A stretch of 51,082 nt of DNA. Origin: an uncultured Bacteroidales bacterium (GTDB taxonomy: Bacteria > Bacteroidota > Bacteroidia > Bacteroidales > Paludibacteraceae). Positions 1 through 8,894 of this stretch are shown here, in pieces. The DNA is taken from contig ONGK01000027.1 in the NCBI GenBank assembly GCA_900317345.1, positions 1-51,082 on the forward strand, in the 5' to 3' direction. How positions within the stretch are numbered: position 1 is the stretch's first letter; every line of letters starts with the position of its first letter. The translations under genes were made by a program, and so were the position numbers. The notes below the pieces were generated by a model. The model searched no databases. It saw only the letters and a list, made by a program, of their open reading frames with translations, and was not told where the DNA came from.

Positions 1-29
1 CGGAAGGACGTTCCGCCCACCGAAATTAC

Positions 30-49
30 GTTCGCTAAATGTAGCGAAC
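30..49. terminator. Hairpin, possible terminator of an upstream gene
   Basis: A perfect 8-bp stem (GTTCGCTA, loop aatg, TAGCGAAC) lies in the leading non-coding stretch. No strong T-tract follows, so termination is only suggested. It precedes the promoter of the first gene. Apart from this hairpin and that promoter I see nothing else in positions 1-176. Confidence 0.3.
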
Positions 50-111
50 TTCAAATAAACCGGTAATAATTCTCATTTATGCAAGCATAATTCGATTTTT
101 ATACCAATTTA

Positions 112-143
112 TTTGGTAATTCAAATTTTTTGTAGTAATTTTG
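112..143 (+). promoter_or_regulatory. Bacteroidota-type promoter for the coiled-coil gene
   Basis: TTTG at 112-115 (-33) and TAATTTTG at 136-143 (-7) are 24 nt apart start to start, the spacing seen at every promoter in this window. The expected transcription start is near 149, leaving a leader of roughly 28 nt before the ATG at 177. Confidence 0.65.
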
Positions 144-176
144 TACCCGAATTGAAAATATAACAAACAAAGTAAT

Positions 177-818
177 ATGAGAAAATGTTTATTAGTGGCC
201 TTTTTGGCTTTGGGAATGGCTGCGATGGCGCAGCATGTGACACCATTGTCTATCGAGATTGCCGAGGTGAAAATTGACTCACTCCGCGATCTGTATCTCT
301 CCGAACCTCCTATGTATCGCGCATCGCTGAACATCATCGAGGAGGCGCTGAACAGGAATGAGAATGAGATTAAAACCGCCAAGGCAGAAGTGAAAGCGGA
401 GCAAGCACACGCCAAAGAACTGAGCAAGGCGCTTGAGGAGGCTGTGAAGATGACCGCTGCGCTGAAGAAACTCTACGCCAAAGAGGAAGGCGAGTTGAAA
501 TCGATGCAGAAAGTGGTGGAGAAACAGCAGAAGACAGTGGCACGCCAAAAAGACCTGAACAAGGAGAACCGCGACAGCTATCTGGTTTTCCTGGAGAGAC
601 AGCAGAAAGAGTTGGGCTATTCGTTGCGCGAAGTGGCCGACCGTCAGCACGCTATTTCCGGCCTGGAGACCACCATTCAGAACCACCAAACGAACCTGCA
701 GTCTTTTGTGCATGAGATTGAGCAGAAAGAGCTGACACTTTCCCAACTGGAGGCCACGCTGAAGACGCGTATGGCGCAACTCAAAGCCGAGCTGAAAACC
801 GCTAAATCCCTGAAATAA
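177..818 (+). CDS. Exported coiled-coil protein of unknown function
   Basis: The protein has 213 residues. Residues 1-18 form a signal peptide (basic MRK, hydrophobic core, AMAQ-like end), so it is probably periplasmic. From about residue 50 to the end it is almost pure coiled coil: rich in Lys, Glu, Gln and Ala with heptad spacing and no catalytic motif. Such proteins often act as periplasmic or outer-membrane-associated scaffolds, but I do not recognise a named family. It has its own promoter, and upp follows 21 nt after its stop, so the two may share a transcript. The start is chosen because the signal peptide begins exactly there and the promoter lies just upstream. Confidence 0.8.
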   Translation: MRKCLLVAFLALGMAAMAQHVTPLSIEIAEVKIDSLRDLYLSEPPMYRASLNIIEEALNRNENEIKTAKAEVKAEQAHAKELSKALEEAVKMTAALKKLYAKEEGELKSMQKVVEKQQKTVARQKDLNKENRDSYLVFLERQQKELGYSLREVADRQHAISGLETTIQNHQTNLQSFVHEIEQKELTLSQLEATLKTRMAQLKAELKTAKSLK

Positions 819-839
819 GACTCATCAAAGCAAGCAACC

Positions 840-1526
840 ATGAACGTTATCAATCTATCCGAGCAAAACAGTGTGCTCAACCAGTTCCTGCGTGAGATAC
901 GCGATGTGAACATCCAAAACGACCCACTCCGTTTCCGTAGGAATATTGAGCGCATCGGCGAGTATATGGCCATTGAGGTGAGCAAAGTGCTAAACTATGA
1001 GCCGACCGAGGTTCAAACACCTCTCGCCACCACGACCGTCAACACGCTTGCCGACCAGTTGGTGCTGGCAACTATACTGCGCGCAGGACTGCCGCTGCAT
1101 CAGGGATTCCTGAATATCTTCGACCGCGCGGAGAATGCTTTTCTGAGCGCATACCGGCGTGTGGGACGCAATGTGCACGGCGAGGACCAGTTGGAGATTG
1201 TGGCAGAATATATGGCTGCGCCGGCTATTGAAGGCAAGACGCTCATCGTGGCTGACCCGATGCTGGCTACCGGCATGTCAATGGAGGTAGGCTATCTCGC
1301 GCTGCTGCGCCACGGCAAACCGAAACATACGCACTTATGCTGCGCCATCGGTACGCCACAAGCGATAGACTGTCTGCGCGAGTCGCTGAACGACAGTCCG
1401 GATGTGACGCTATGGTGCGCGGCGATAGACCCGGTGCTGAACGAGAAGAAATATATCGTTCCCGGTCTGGGAGATGCCGGCGATTTGTGCTACGGAATAA
1501 AAATACATCTCTCCGATCGTAACTAA
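840..1526 (+). CDS. upp: Uracil phosphoribosyltransferase
   Basis: Salvages uracil by transferring it to PRPP to give UMP and pyrophosphate in the cytoplasm. The 228-residue product carries the PRPP-binding loop at about 137-148 (VADPMLATGMSM) and the uracil-binding segment at about 205-215 (YIVPGLGDAGD). The family is usually 205-225 residues, so it looks complete. The ATG at 840 lies 21 nt after the coiled-coil gene and no separate promoter is visible, so it probably depends on the promoter at 112. The identification is secure. Confidence 0.95.
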   Translation: MNVINLSEQNSVLNQFLREIRDVNIQNDPLRFRRNIERIGEYMAIEVSKVLNYEPTEVQTPLATTTVNTLADQLVLATILRAGLPLHQGFLNIFDRAENAFLSAYRRVGRNVHGEDQLEIVAEYMAAPAIEGKTLIVADPMLATGMSMEVGYLALLRHGKPKHTHLCCAIGTPQAIDCLRESLNDSPDVTLWCAAIDPVLNEKKYIVPGLGDAGDLCYGIKIHLSDRN

Positions 1527-1545
1527 CAAATCATATGTATGGTAC

Positions 1546-1911
1546 ATGCCTGCGGTTCTGCTGACCGTGGGCATTGCTTTGATTAGTCTGTGGGAAGCGC
1601 CGCAGCTACCGCCGCCTGTGATGTCTTTAGGTGACAAAGTGCTGCACGGGTTGATGTACACCGCTTTAGCGGTGGCATGGATGGTGCCGATTACGAGATT
1701 GAAGATTGAAGATTTGAGATTGAAGATTTTCAGTTATACGGCAGTATGTCTGGCTGTGACGGCTTTCGGCGCGCTCATGGAGGTGCTACAACGCTTCTGC
1801 ACACTCACCCGTTCCGGCGAGATGGCGGACGTATATGCAGATTTTATCGGCGCTCTGGTGGGCGTTCTGATAGTAGGGATATGGCGAATGGTATTTACGA
1901 CATCGCATTAA
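1546..1911 (+). CDS. VanZ-like small membrane protein
   Basis: This 121-residue protein has three or four hydrophobic segments and the VanZ-like pattern of a conserved acidic/aromatic first loop (LGDKVLHGLMYTAL) and a late E-x-x-Q helix (LMEVLQRF) followed by ADVYADFIGALVG. VanZ-like proteins are small inner-membrane proteins of mostly unknown function. Residues about 51-62 (RLKIEDLRLKIF) are encoded by five 7-bp repeats at 1696-1730, in a loop between helices. Its 3' end overlaps the dprA start by 31 bp, indicating co-transcription. Two nearer upstream ATGs (1535, 1539) are out of frame, so 1546 is the start. Confidence 0.75.
   Translation: MPAVLLTVGIALISLWEAPQLPPPVMSLGDKVLHGLMYTALAVAWMVPITRLKIEDLRLKIFSYTAVCLAVTAFGALMEVLQRFCTLTRSGEMADVYADFIGALVGVLIVGIWRMVFTTSH
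1696..1730 (+). repeat. Five tandem 7-bp repeats (AGATTGA/AGATTTG type) inside the VanZ-like gene
   Basis: The units read AGATTGA, AGATTGA, AGATTTG, AGATTGA, AGATTTT. They are read in frame as RLKIEDLRLKIF. The same 7-mer family occurs inside ispH at 27014-27048. Confidence 0.85.
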
Positions 1912-2954
1912 GTTTCCTATACCGCACGAAACTGCGGAAGGCACTGGCCTTGATGGAACAATACGGCTCCGCTGAAGCGGCGTGGTTTCATATCGACGAG
2001 CCGGAGAAAGAGTCTGCGCTTGCCCGTGCGGGACAAGAGATGGAGTGGATAGACGCGCATGGCATACAGGTATGGACGCAGACCGACAAGAATTACCCAT
2101 ACCGCTTGCGGCAATGCCCTGACCGGCCGCTGTTGCTCTATAGCAAAGGGCATGTGCAACCCTCGGACGGACATATCGTAAGCATCGTCGGGACCCGCCA
2201 TGCCACAGAGCGCGGCAAGGAACAGACCGACACGCTGGTTCGCGAACTGCATGAGCGGCTGGAGAAGGTGACTATCGTCAGCGGCGGAGCGTACGGCATC
2301 GATATCGCAGCGCACAGAGCCGCTATCAAATACGGCGTGCCGACTATCATTGTGCCGGCGCACGGTCTGGACCGCATCTATCCTTATCAGCACCGTGCAG
2401 ATGCTGTGGCGGCGCTGGAATTGGGAGGACTGCTGACCGAATTTCCTTCGGGCACAGAACCGATAGCAGCCTATTTCGTACAACGAAACCGCATCGTAGC
2501 CGGTATGGCAGATGCCGTGGTGGTGGTAGAGAGTCCTGAACGGGGCGGAAGTCTGATAACCGCACAGATGGCATCGGACTACAGCCGCGATCTGTTCGCT
2601 TTTCCCGGCAGACCGAATGACGCTCTATCGCGCGGATGCAACAGTCTCATCCTCAAGCAGAAAGCACAGTTGATTAACTGCGCAGATGACCTCATCAATG
2701 CGATGGGATGGACCACACGCAACAAACCCGCACAAGCTATTCAAACACAGCTAATCGGTCTGCATGACGACCTGACATCCGACCAGCAGACGCTCCTAAG
2801 CAAACTGCAGGAAGCCGAAGAAGGACTGCATATCAACCTGCTGGTGATGGAGACCGAACGGCCGTACGCCGAGGTGTCCGCCGATCTCGTTTTGCTGGAG
2901 GTTCAAGGTCTTGTGCGGTCACTTCCAGGGGGAATTTATAGGTTTGTTCGCTAA
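1881..2954 (+). CDS. dprA: DNA-processing protein DprA
   Basis: DprA binds incoming single-stranded DNA during natural transformation and loads RecA onto it. The 357-residue product has the Rossmann-like core: SIVGTRHATERG at about 101-112, SGGAYGID at 134-141, then HGLDRIYPY and RNRIVAGMAD. A C-terminal winged-helix-like region (about 290-357) is present. The frame is open upstream to 1746, but the conserved N-terminus (IYDIALSFLYRTKLRKALALMEQYG) fits the ATG at 1881, giving a 31-bp overlap with the VanZ-like gene. It looks complete, which suggests at least latent competence functions, although no other competence gene is certain here. Confidence 0.92.
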   Translation: MANGIYDIALSFLYRTKLRKALALMEQYGSAEAAWFHIDEPEKESALARAGQEMEWIDAHGIQVWTQTDKNYPYRLRQCPDRPLLLYSKGHVQPSDGHIVSIVGTRHATERGKEQTDTLVRELHERLEKVTIVSGGAYGIDIAAHRAAIKYGVPTIIVPAHGLDRIYPYQHRADAVAALELGGLLTEFPSGTEPIAAYFVQRNRIVAGMADAVVVVESPERGGSLITAQMASDYSRDLFAFPGRPNDALSRGCNSLILKQKAQLINCADDLINAMGWTTRNKPAQAIQTQLIGLHDDLTSDQQTLLSKLQEAEEGLHINLLVMETERPYAEVSADLVLLEVQGLVRSLPGGIYRFVR

Positions 2955-2969
2955 AAAAACACAAAAAAA

Positions 2970-3001
2970 CTTGCATATGTGCAAAACTTTTTGTACTTTT
3001 G
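2970..3001 (+). promoter_or_regulatory. Promoter with palindromic -33 for the 55-aa gene and parC
   Basis: CTTG at 2970-2973 begins a palindrome (TTGCATATGTGCAA, 2971-2984), and TACTTTTG is at 2994-3001, 24 nt downstream. It reads into the 55-residue gene at 3032 and parC. Confidence 0.75.
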
Positions 3002-3031
3002 CAGCAAATTTAAAAAAATAACGCGTTATAC

Positions 3032-3199
3032 ATGGAAACATTAAAGAAGTATTTGGGAGTTATTCTCCTTTTGTTGGGCGTGTTATGCCTCGTTATCTAC
3101 AAACTGGCATTGCCGGTGAACGCACTGTTGATTTGCAGCATGGTTCTTGAGGTAGGTGGCATTCTTGCTTTCGTATTTATCAATAAAGCACTGAAGTAA
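3032..3199 (+). CDS. Small two-helix membrane protein (55 aa)
   Basis: A short reading frame of 55 residues begins METLKKYLG. It has two hydrophobic helices (about 8-23 and 29-50) separated by a short KLALP turn, and ends in NKALK. It sits directly behind a strong promoter and 11 nt before the topoisomerase gene, so it is the first gene of that transcript. Clean membrane-protein composition, the promoter and the tight spacing argue for a real gene. I infer a conserved small inner-membrane protein of unknown role. No catalytic motif is visible. Confidence 0.7.
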   Translation: METLKKYLGVILLLLGVLCLVIYKLALPVNALLICSMVLEVGGILAFVFINKALK

Positions 3200-3210
3200 G
3201 GGTACGATAG

Positions 3211-5844
3211 ATGGCGAATGGTCAGTTCAATGATGCTGTGAAGTATCACTTGACGGGCATGTACCAGGACTGGTTTCTGGACTATGCTTCCTATGTGATA
3301 TTGGAACGTGCCGTGCCGGCTATAGAGGATGGTCTCAAGCCGGTGCAACGCCGTATTCTGCATGCAATGAAGACGGTGGACGACGGCAAATACAACAAGG
3401 TGGCGAATATCGTCGGCCAGACGATGCAGTACCACCCGCACGGCGATGCGTCTATCGGCGATGCCCTTGTGCAACTCGGCCAGAAAGACCTGCTCATTGA
3501 CTGCCAGGGAAACTGGGGAAACGTGCTGACCGGCGACGGTGCAGCCGCGCCCCGTTATATTGAAGCTCGCCTGTCGAAATTCGCCCTCGAGACGGTTTTC
3601 AACCCGAAGACGACGGAGTGGATGAAGAGCTATGACGGCCGCAAGAACGAGCCTATTCATCTGCCCGTCAAATTCCCGTTATTGCTTGCGCAGGGCGTGG
3701 AGGGTATCGCAGTCGGTCTGAACTCGAAAATCCTGCCGCATAACTTCAATGAACTATGCGATGCCTCGCTGGCCTACCTACGCAAAGAGGAGTTTCAGTT
3801 ATTCCCGGATTTCCCCACAGGCGGTGTGATTGACGTGACGCGATACAATGACGGCGAACGAGGCGGTTCGGTCAAGATACGCGCGCGCATCCAGAAAGCG
3901 GACGACAACAAGACGCTCATCATCACCGAGATACCCTACGGCACCACCACCTCCAAAATCATTGAGACCATTCTCAAAGCCAACCAGAAAGGCAAGATAA
4001 AAATCCGCAAGATTGACGATTTCACGGCGGACCAGGCGCGCATCGTCGTGCAGCTGGCACCGGGTTCCTCGTCCGACAAAGCGATTGACGCCCTCTATGC
4101 CTTCACGGACTGCGAAGTGAACATCAGCCCGAACTGCTGCGTGGTGGAGAACCGCAAGCCGATATTCACCTCCGTGAGCAACCTGCTCAAACTATCGTGC
4201 GACAACACAAAAGCGCTGCTCAAATGGGAGTTGGAGATAGAGAAAGGCGAGCTGGAGGAGAAGTATTTCTACACCTCATTGGAGAAAATATTCATCGAGA
4301 ACCGCATCTATAAGCAGGAAGGCTACGAGAACGCCACGAGCAAAGAGAAAGCCATCGCTTTCATCGACGAAGCGCTCACGCCTTTCAAAGCGCAACTCAT
4401 CCGCGAAGTGCGCACCGAGGATATTGAGAAACTGCTCGATATCCGCATGATTCGTATCACGAAATTCGATGCCAAGAAAGCGGACGAGCTGATGAAGGAC
4501 CTCGAGAAGAAAATCAAGGCCTGCATCAAGAACCTCAACCACCTGACGGAATACACCATCAGCTGGTTCGAGATGCTCAAAGACAAATACGGCGCCGCCT
4601 ATCCGCGGCGTACCGAGGTGCGCAACTTCGGCGCAATAAACGTCAAGGCCGTGGTGGAGAACAACGAGAAACTGTACATCAACCGAGCGGAGGGCTTCGT
4701 AGGAACGGGCCTCAAGAAAGACGAGTTCCTATTCAACTGCTCGGACATCGACGATATCATCGTCTTCCACAAGGACGGCAAATACAAGGTGATGAAGGTG
4801 GCGGAAAAGCTCTTCGTGGGCACCGACATCCTGCATATAGCCGTCTTCCAGCGTGGCGATGAGCGCACGGTGTACAATGTCGTTTACCGCGACGGCAAGA
4901 AGGGCACCTATTTCATGAAGCGCTTCAACGTGACCGGCGTGGCGAAAGACAAGGAATATGACCTTACGCAAGGCAAACCGGGTTCCAAAATCATCTATTT
5001 CACGGCGAACCCGAACGGCGAAGCGGAGGTCATCCGCGTGGCGCTCAAGCCGCAGCTTCACCTCAAGAAACTGGAGGTATGCAAGGACCTGAGCGAACTG
5101 GCCGTCAAATCCCGTACGGCACGCGGCAATGTGCTGACGAAATTTGAGGTAAAGTCCATCACGCTCAAGCAGAAAGGCCACTCCACCCTCGGCGGGCGCA
5201 AGGTTTGGTTCGACGCCGATGTGCTGCGCGTCAACTACGACGAGCACGGACTTTACCTGGGCGAGTTCTACGATGAGGACCGTATTCTCGTCCTCACCAC
5301 CGACGGCGAATATTACACCACCTCGTTTGACCTCACCGCGCATTTTGAGGACAATATCCTCCGCATTGAGAAACTGGACGCAGACAAGGTTTGGTCGCTC
5401 ATCCAATGGAACGGCGAACTGAAATACTACTACGGCAAGCGCTTCAAACTGGATGACGCGCAGGCGAAAGTGCAGTCCTTCCTCGGCGAAGACAAAGAAT
5501 CGCGCATCGCCGTGCTCTCTGACCGCGAGGAGGCCACTTTCCGCATCACATTTGCGGACGAGAAGAAAGAGCCGCTCGACATCCTCATGGCCGAGTTTAT
5601 CGATGAGAAATCCGCTAAAGCGAAGGGCAAACGCATCTCCACTCTCGAGATAGCGAAGATAGAGGACATCACACCCGAGCCCGAGCCCGAGCCAGAAGAG
5701 GAGGATAGTTTAGAGGACGGCTCGGAGAGCCTACAGGACGCGGAGAGCGCTACAGAAAGTTTAGAGGACGCCGACTCCATCGAAGTAGAAGGTGTGACGA
5801 TGACCTTCGAGAAGCCGCAAGATACCCAACTCGATTTATTCTAA
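3211..5844 (+). CDS. parC: DNA topoisomerase IV subunit A
   Basis: The breakage-reunion subunit of a type II topoisomerase, decatenating daughter chromosomes together with ParE. The 877-residue protein begins with the GyrA/ParC core: GLKPVQRRIL at 41-50, YHPHGDASIGDALV at 74-87 and the catalytic tyrosine Y116 in AAPRYIEARL. A C-terminal beta-pinwheel-like region follows from about 500. It lacks an obvious GyrA box, which favours ParC over GyrA. The last 60 or so residues are a disordered acidic tail ending exactly in QLDLF, which matches the sliding-clamp binding consensus. maf starts at the last base of its stop codon. Confidence 0.92.
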   Translation: MANGQFNDAVKYHLTGMYQDWFLDYASYVILERAVPAIEDGLKPVQRRILHAMKTVDDGKYNKVANIVGQTMQYHPHGDASIGDALVQLGQKDLLIDCQGNWGNVLTGDGAAAPRYIEARLSKFALETVFNPKTTEWMKSYDGRKNEPIHLPVKFPLLLAQGVEGIAVGLNSKILPHNFNELCDASLAYLRKEEFQLFPDFPTGGVIDVTRYNDGERGGSVKIRARIQKADDNKTLIITEIPYGTTTSKIIETILKANQKGKIKIRKIDDFTADQARIVVQLAPGSSSDKAIDALYAFTDCEVNISPNCCVVENRKPIFTSVSNLLKLSCDNTKALLKWELEIEKGELEEKYFYTSLEKIFIENRIYKQEGYENATSKEKAIAFIDEALTPFKAQLIREVRTEDIEKLLDIRMIRITKFDAKKADELMKDLEKKIKACIKNLNHLTEYTISWFEMLKDKYGAAYPRRTEVRNFGAINVKAVVENNEKLYINRAEGFVGTGLKKDEFLFNCSDIDDIIVFHKDGKYKVMKVAEKLFVGTDILHIAVFQRGDERTVYNVVYRDGKKGTYFMKRFNVTGVAKDKEYDLTQGKPGSKIIYFTANPNGEAEVIRVALKPQLHLKKLEVCKDLSELAVKSRTARGNVLTKFEVKSITLKQKGHSTLGGRKVWFDADVLRVNYDEHGLYLGEFYDEDRILVLTTDGEYYTTSFDLTAHFEDNILRIEKLDADKVWSLIQWNGELKYYYGKRFKLDDAQAKVQSFLGEDKESRIAVLSDREEATFRITFADEKKEPLDILMAEFIDEKSAKAKGKRISTLEIAKIEDITPEPEPEPEEEDSLEDGSESLQDAESATESLEDADSIEVEGVTMTFEKPQDTQLDLF

Positions 5845-6410
5845 TGGAAGTTATCCTTGGTTCACAAAGTCCGCGTCGCCGTGAACTGATGGCGGGTCTG
5901 GACATCCCGTTCAGGGCCATCTCTATCGATGCGGACGAATCCTATCCTGCAGACCTGCAGGCGGGCGATATACCTTATTATATCTCACGCGCAAAAGCGC
6001 GCGCGTATGAACCTAATCTGACGGACGGCCAGTTGCTCATCACGGCAGACACCATCGTCTGGCTCGACGGGCATATGCTCGGCAAACCGCATGACGAAGC
6101 GGACGCAGTGAGGATGATTAAGGAGCTGCGCAACAAGACGCATCAGGTGTATACGGCTGTCACGTTAGCGCAGAAAGGGCAACCTTTGGAGACATTTGTG
6201 GACCGCACCGATGTAACTTTTGGCAACTTGACGGACGAAGAGATAGAAAATTATGTACGCCAATACCGTCCGCTGGACAAAGCCGGCTCATATGGCGTGC
6301 AGGAATGGATAGGATACGTCGCATGCACCGCGATGAACGGGTCGTATTTCAATGTGATGGGATTCCCCGTCCACCTCGTCTATAAAGCACTTAAGAAACG
6401 CGGCTTTTGA
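5844..6410 (+). CDS. maf: Maf-family nucleoside triphosphate pyrophosphatase
   Basis: Maf proteins hydrolyse non-canonical or excess nucleoside triphosphates to monophosphate and pyrophosphate. The 188-residue product starts with the family signature SQSPRRRELM (residues 8-17) and has the catalytic-loop aspartate in ITADTIVWLDG (about 66-76) and the conserved DKAGSYGVQEW segment. The length is typical. The start overlaps the parC stop by one base (TAATG), implying translational coupling. A strong hairpin follows at the stop codon. Substrate preference (dTTP/UTP or m7GTP subfamily) is not assigned. Confidence 0.9.
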   Translation: MEVILGSQSPRRRELMAGLDIPFRAISIDADESYPADLQAGDIPYYISRAKARAYEPNLTDGQLLITADTIVWLDGHMLGKPHDEADAVRMIKELRNKTHQVYTAVTLAQKGQPLETFVDRTDVTFGNLTDEEIENYVRQYRPLDKAGSYGVQEWIGYVACTAMNGSYFNVMGFPVHLVYKALKKRGF

Positions 6411-6421
6411 CCGCGTTTCTT
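6393..6421. terminator. Hairpin terminator after maf, shared with the convergent prenyltransferase
   Basis: An 11-bp stem (AAGAAACGCGG at 6393-6403, CCGCGTTTCTT at 6411-6421) has the maf TGA in its loop and lies between two convergent genes. It could terminate both transcripts. Confidence 0.6.
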
Positions 6422-6436
6422 ATTGATAATCAGACA

Positions 6437-7267
6437 TTAGAGTCCCCGAACGATACAAACAGAATAGAGCATGCCGATAAGCATGGTGTACTTCACCACT
6501 TGTTGGCATGTTTTGTAATCAGACGGTATCTTCGCCGCCCACAGAAGCCAGAGCGAACCCAGCAGCGGGATGACAACACCTAAGACAATATAACGCGTGC
6601 TGAGACTTGACCAACCGATGGGGAACGGCAAGATATGATACCACAGATGGCCGATGACGGCTATCGTCAATACTATCAGCGCAGATACGAATATTTTCGT
6701 CCATTTCTCTCCCCACACCACCGGCATCGAGTGGCACTCCAGTTCGCGGTCACCCATCTGGTCCTGCAAGTCCTTAATGATTTCTCGGATCCACATCAGC
6801 AGAAACGCAAGGAGCGCAAAGCCGCCGAGCCATGCGTAGAGGTCATGCGACAGACTGGTGAACGGCAGGATGTCATGGTAGCGCAGGTTCAACAGTGCCA
6901 CGTTGGTCATAGCCACCACCAGCGGTACCAAGCCCGTCAACAAAGCAACAATGAGGTTGCCGATGATGAGGAGACGCTTGTAACTCGACGAATAGAACCA
7001 TAGCAGGCCGGGCACCAGAATGAACAACATGCCGAGTGTGAAACTGCGGAGCAACACCGCTATGACGATGCCTGCGCTGACGCCCAGCCCGCTCAGCGCC
7101 AGACTTAGTTGCATCGCCGCCGGTTTACTCACAGTACGCGTGACGATGAGTTCGTCCGGACGGTTGATGCGGTCTATCTTCACATCAAAATAATCATTGA
7201 TGACGAAACCGCCGGCTGCAATGAAGACAACCGCGAGAATGAGCAGAGGAAGAGCAGATTGCTCCAC
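6437..7267 (-). CDS. UbiA-type prenyltransferase, 5' end disrupted
   Basis: A polytopic membrane prenyltransferase that would attach an isoprenoid chain to an acceptor such as a quinone precursor or glycerol phosphate. Visible are the first aspartate motif NDYFDVKIDRINRP (about 24-37), a second aspartate motif IIKDLQDQMGDRE (about 163-175) and about seven hydrophobic helices. The GTG at 7267 is only the first usable start in this frame. The typical family N-terminus (ILRLVRWSNLLFL) lies just upstream in another frame, from an ATG at 7305, 3 nt after the amylase stop. The first helix and roughly 30-40 residues appear to be missing together with a frameshift, so this is probably a broken copy or an assembly gap. 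The acceptor is not known. Confidence 0.75.
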   Translation of the reverse strand: MEQSALPLLILAVVFIAAGGFVINDYFDVKIDRINRPDELIVTRTVSKPAAMQLSLALSGLGVSAGIVIAVLLRSFTLGMLFILVPGLLWFYSSSYKRLLIIGNLIVALLTGLVPLVVAMTNVALLNLRYHDILPFTSLSHDLYAWLGGFALLAFLLMWIREIIKDLQDQMGDRELECHSMPVVWGEKWTKIFVSALIVLTIAVIGHLWYHILPFPIGWSSLSTRYIVLGVVIPLLGSLWLLWAAKIPSDYKTCQQVVKYTMLIGMLYSVCIVRGL

Positions 7268-7308
7268 CTCACCAGACGCAGGATGTCATTTATTAGCACT
7301 GGCATTGG

Positions 7309-8894
7309 CTATTTGATTTTCAGTATGACGCCGGTCCAAGCGCTGAGCACAATCTCATTCACGGCATCGGGTGTGAAATCAAGTGCATATTTGTCGCCTC
7401 TGAGCAAGTCCACAGCGGTTGCTTTCGCCTTTCCTTCGAGTCCGAGGTAAACAAAAGCATCATTGGGAATGCGAAGATGCACATGCTGCTCGCGGTCATG
7501 GAAATTGACCACCATCAGCAGTGTCTCTCCTTTCGTATGACGAATGAAAGCATAGTGCTGGCGTTTGTCAAAGCCTTCGCCCTGCGCGTAAGTAACATCG
7601 TACATCTGCCCTTTCTGAATAGCTTTGTCGTCCCGGGCCAAAGTCAGCAGACGCTGATAGAAAGCGCGTAACTCTTTCTGCTCAGGTGTCATTTTGGCGC
7701 CGTCGAACTTACCTTTGTTCGCCCATGCCTGGATGCTCTTCACACCCCAGTAGTCGAAGATAGATGTTCGTCCGTCAATGCCGCTGAAGCCCTCCATGTC
7801 CATACCTCGCTCGCCGAGTTCCTGACCCGCGTATATCATCATCGGGCACTGGTTGAGCGTAGCCGCCACAATCATCGCCGGCTCGGCGCAACGGCCGTCG
7901 CCGCAGAAGAACCCACTCGCCAGACGCTGCTCGTCGTGGTTCTCCAGGAAATAGAGCATATGCTGAATGTGATACCTTCTGCCGGCCAACCCTTGCTCGT
8001 CACGCCACGCAGATAGTCGTACATGCCGACTTTGTCGTAGAGATAATCAAAGCCTGCCGCTATATACGCATCGTACTGATTCGGGTCGTAGCACTCGCCG
8101 ATGATGAGGTACTTCTTGTATTTCTTCTTCACCTGTGGGATAGCCCATGCGAAGAACTCCACCGGCACCATTTCCGCCATATCGACACGGATGCCGTCGA
8201 TGCCTTTTCCTGCCCAGAAGAGCATGATATCGCGCATCTTGACCCATGTGCTTGGGATGGGGTCAAACTGCTTCTCGCAACCATTCTGATAGAACACGCC
8301 GTAGTTCAGTTTGACGGTCTCATACCAGTCGTTCTCGCTCGGATGGCTGGTAAAGCAGTCGTTCCCGGTCACCTTAGCCGGATATTCATCGTAGCCCTGC
8401 AGGTCTTTATCCATAGTGAATCGCTCGCCCGGCAGGTAATAGAAGTTATTGAGCGGCGAGAAAGCCCACTCCGGGTGGTCATTCTCACCAAGGTCCTCCA
8501 CTCCGGCGGGTTTGCAGAGGCTCTTGTATTCACGGCTCACATGATTCGGCACAAAGTCGATAAGGACGCCTAAACCGGCATCGTGGGTACGCTTGACCAA
8601 CGCCTCAAATTCCTGCATGCGTTTGCTTTCATTTTTAGCGAGGTCAGGGTCCACATCATAGTAGTCGGTAATGGCATAGGGAGAACCTGCTTTTCCTTTG
8701 GTAATGGCAGGATTGTTATATTGGGCGGTAGCGTGACGTATGACGCCTGTGTACCAAACGTGCGTGGCACCCAGGTCCGAAATGGCTTGGAGTGCACGCT
8801 CGTTGATATCTATGAACCGCCCGCAACCATTCTCCTCCTTGCTGCCGTTGTGTTTACGCGTCTCGTTATAGTTCGTAAACCAACGCGGGAAGAG
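7309..8894 (-). pseudogene. Alpha-amylase (GH13), broken by missing segments and a frameshift
   Basis: Homologous to intracellular Bacteroidota GH13 amylases. From the N-terminal side, FPRWFTNYNETRKHNGS and ISDLGATHVWYTGVIRHAT are in frame with ackA. The catalytic region keeps the nucleophile aspartate in GIRVDMAEM, the acid/base glutamate in LIIGECYDP and the HD pair in FLENHDEQR. Three defects are visible: the native start is missing and the frame is fused to ackA near 8895; about ten residues normally following IRHAT are absent near 8727; and the frame shifts near 7980, so the C-terminal third (7309-7989) is read separately. The residual C-terminal domain is otherwise well preserved, which suggests recent loss or an assembly error. 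Confidence 0.8.

Noticed and set aside
4729-5406. 225-codon minus-strand frame
   Set aside because: Antisense to parC; no signal, domain or promoter.
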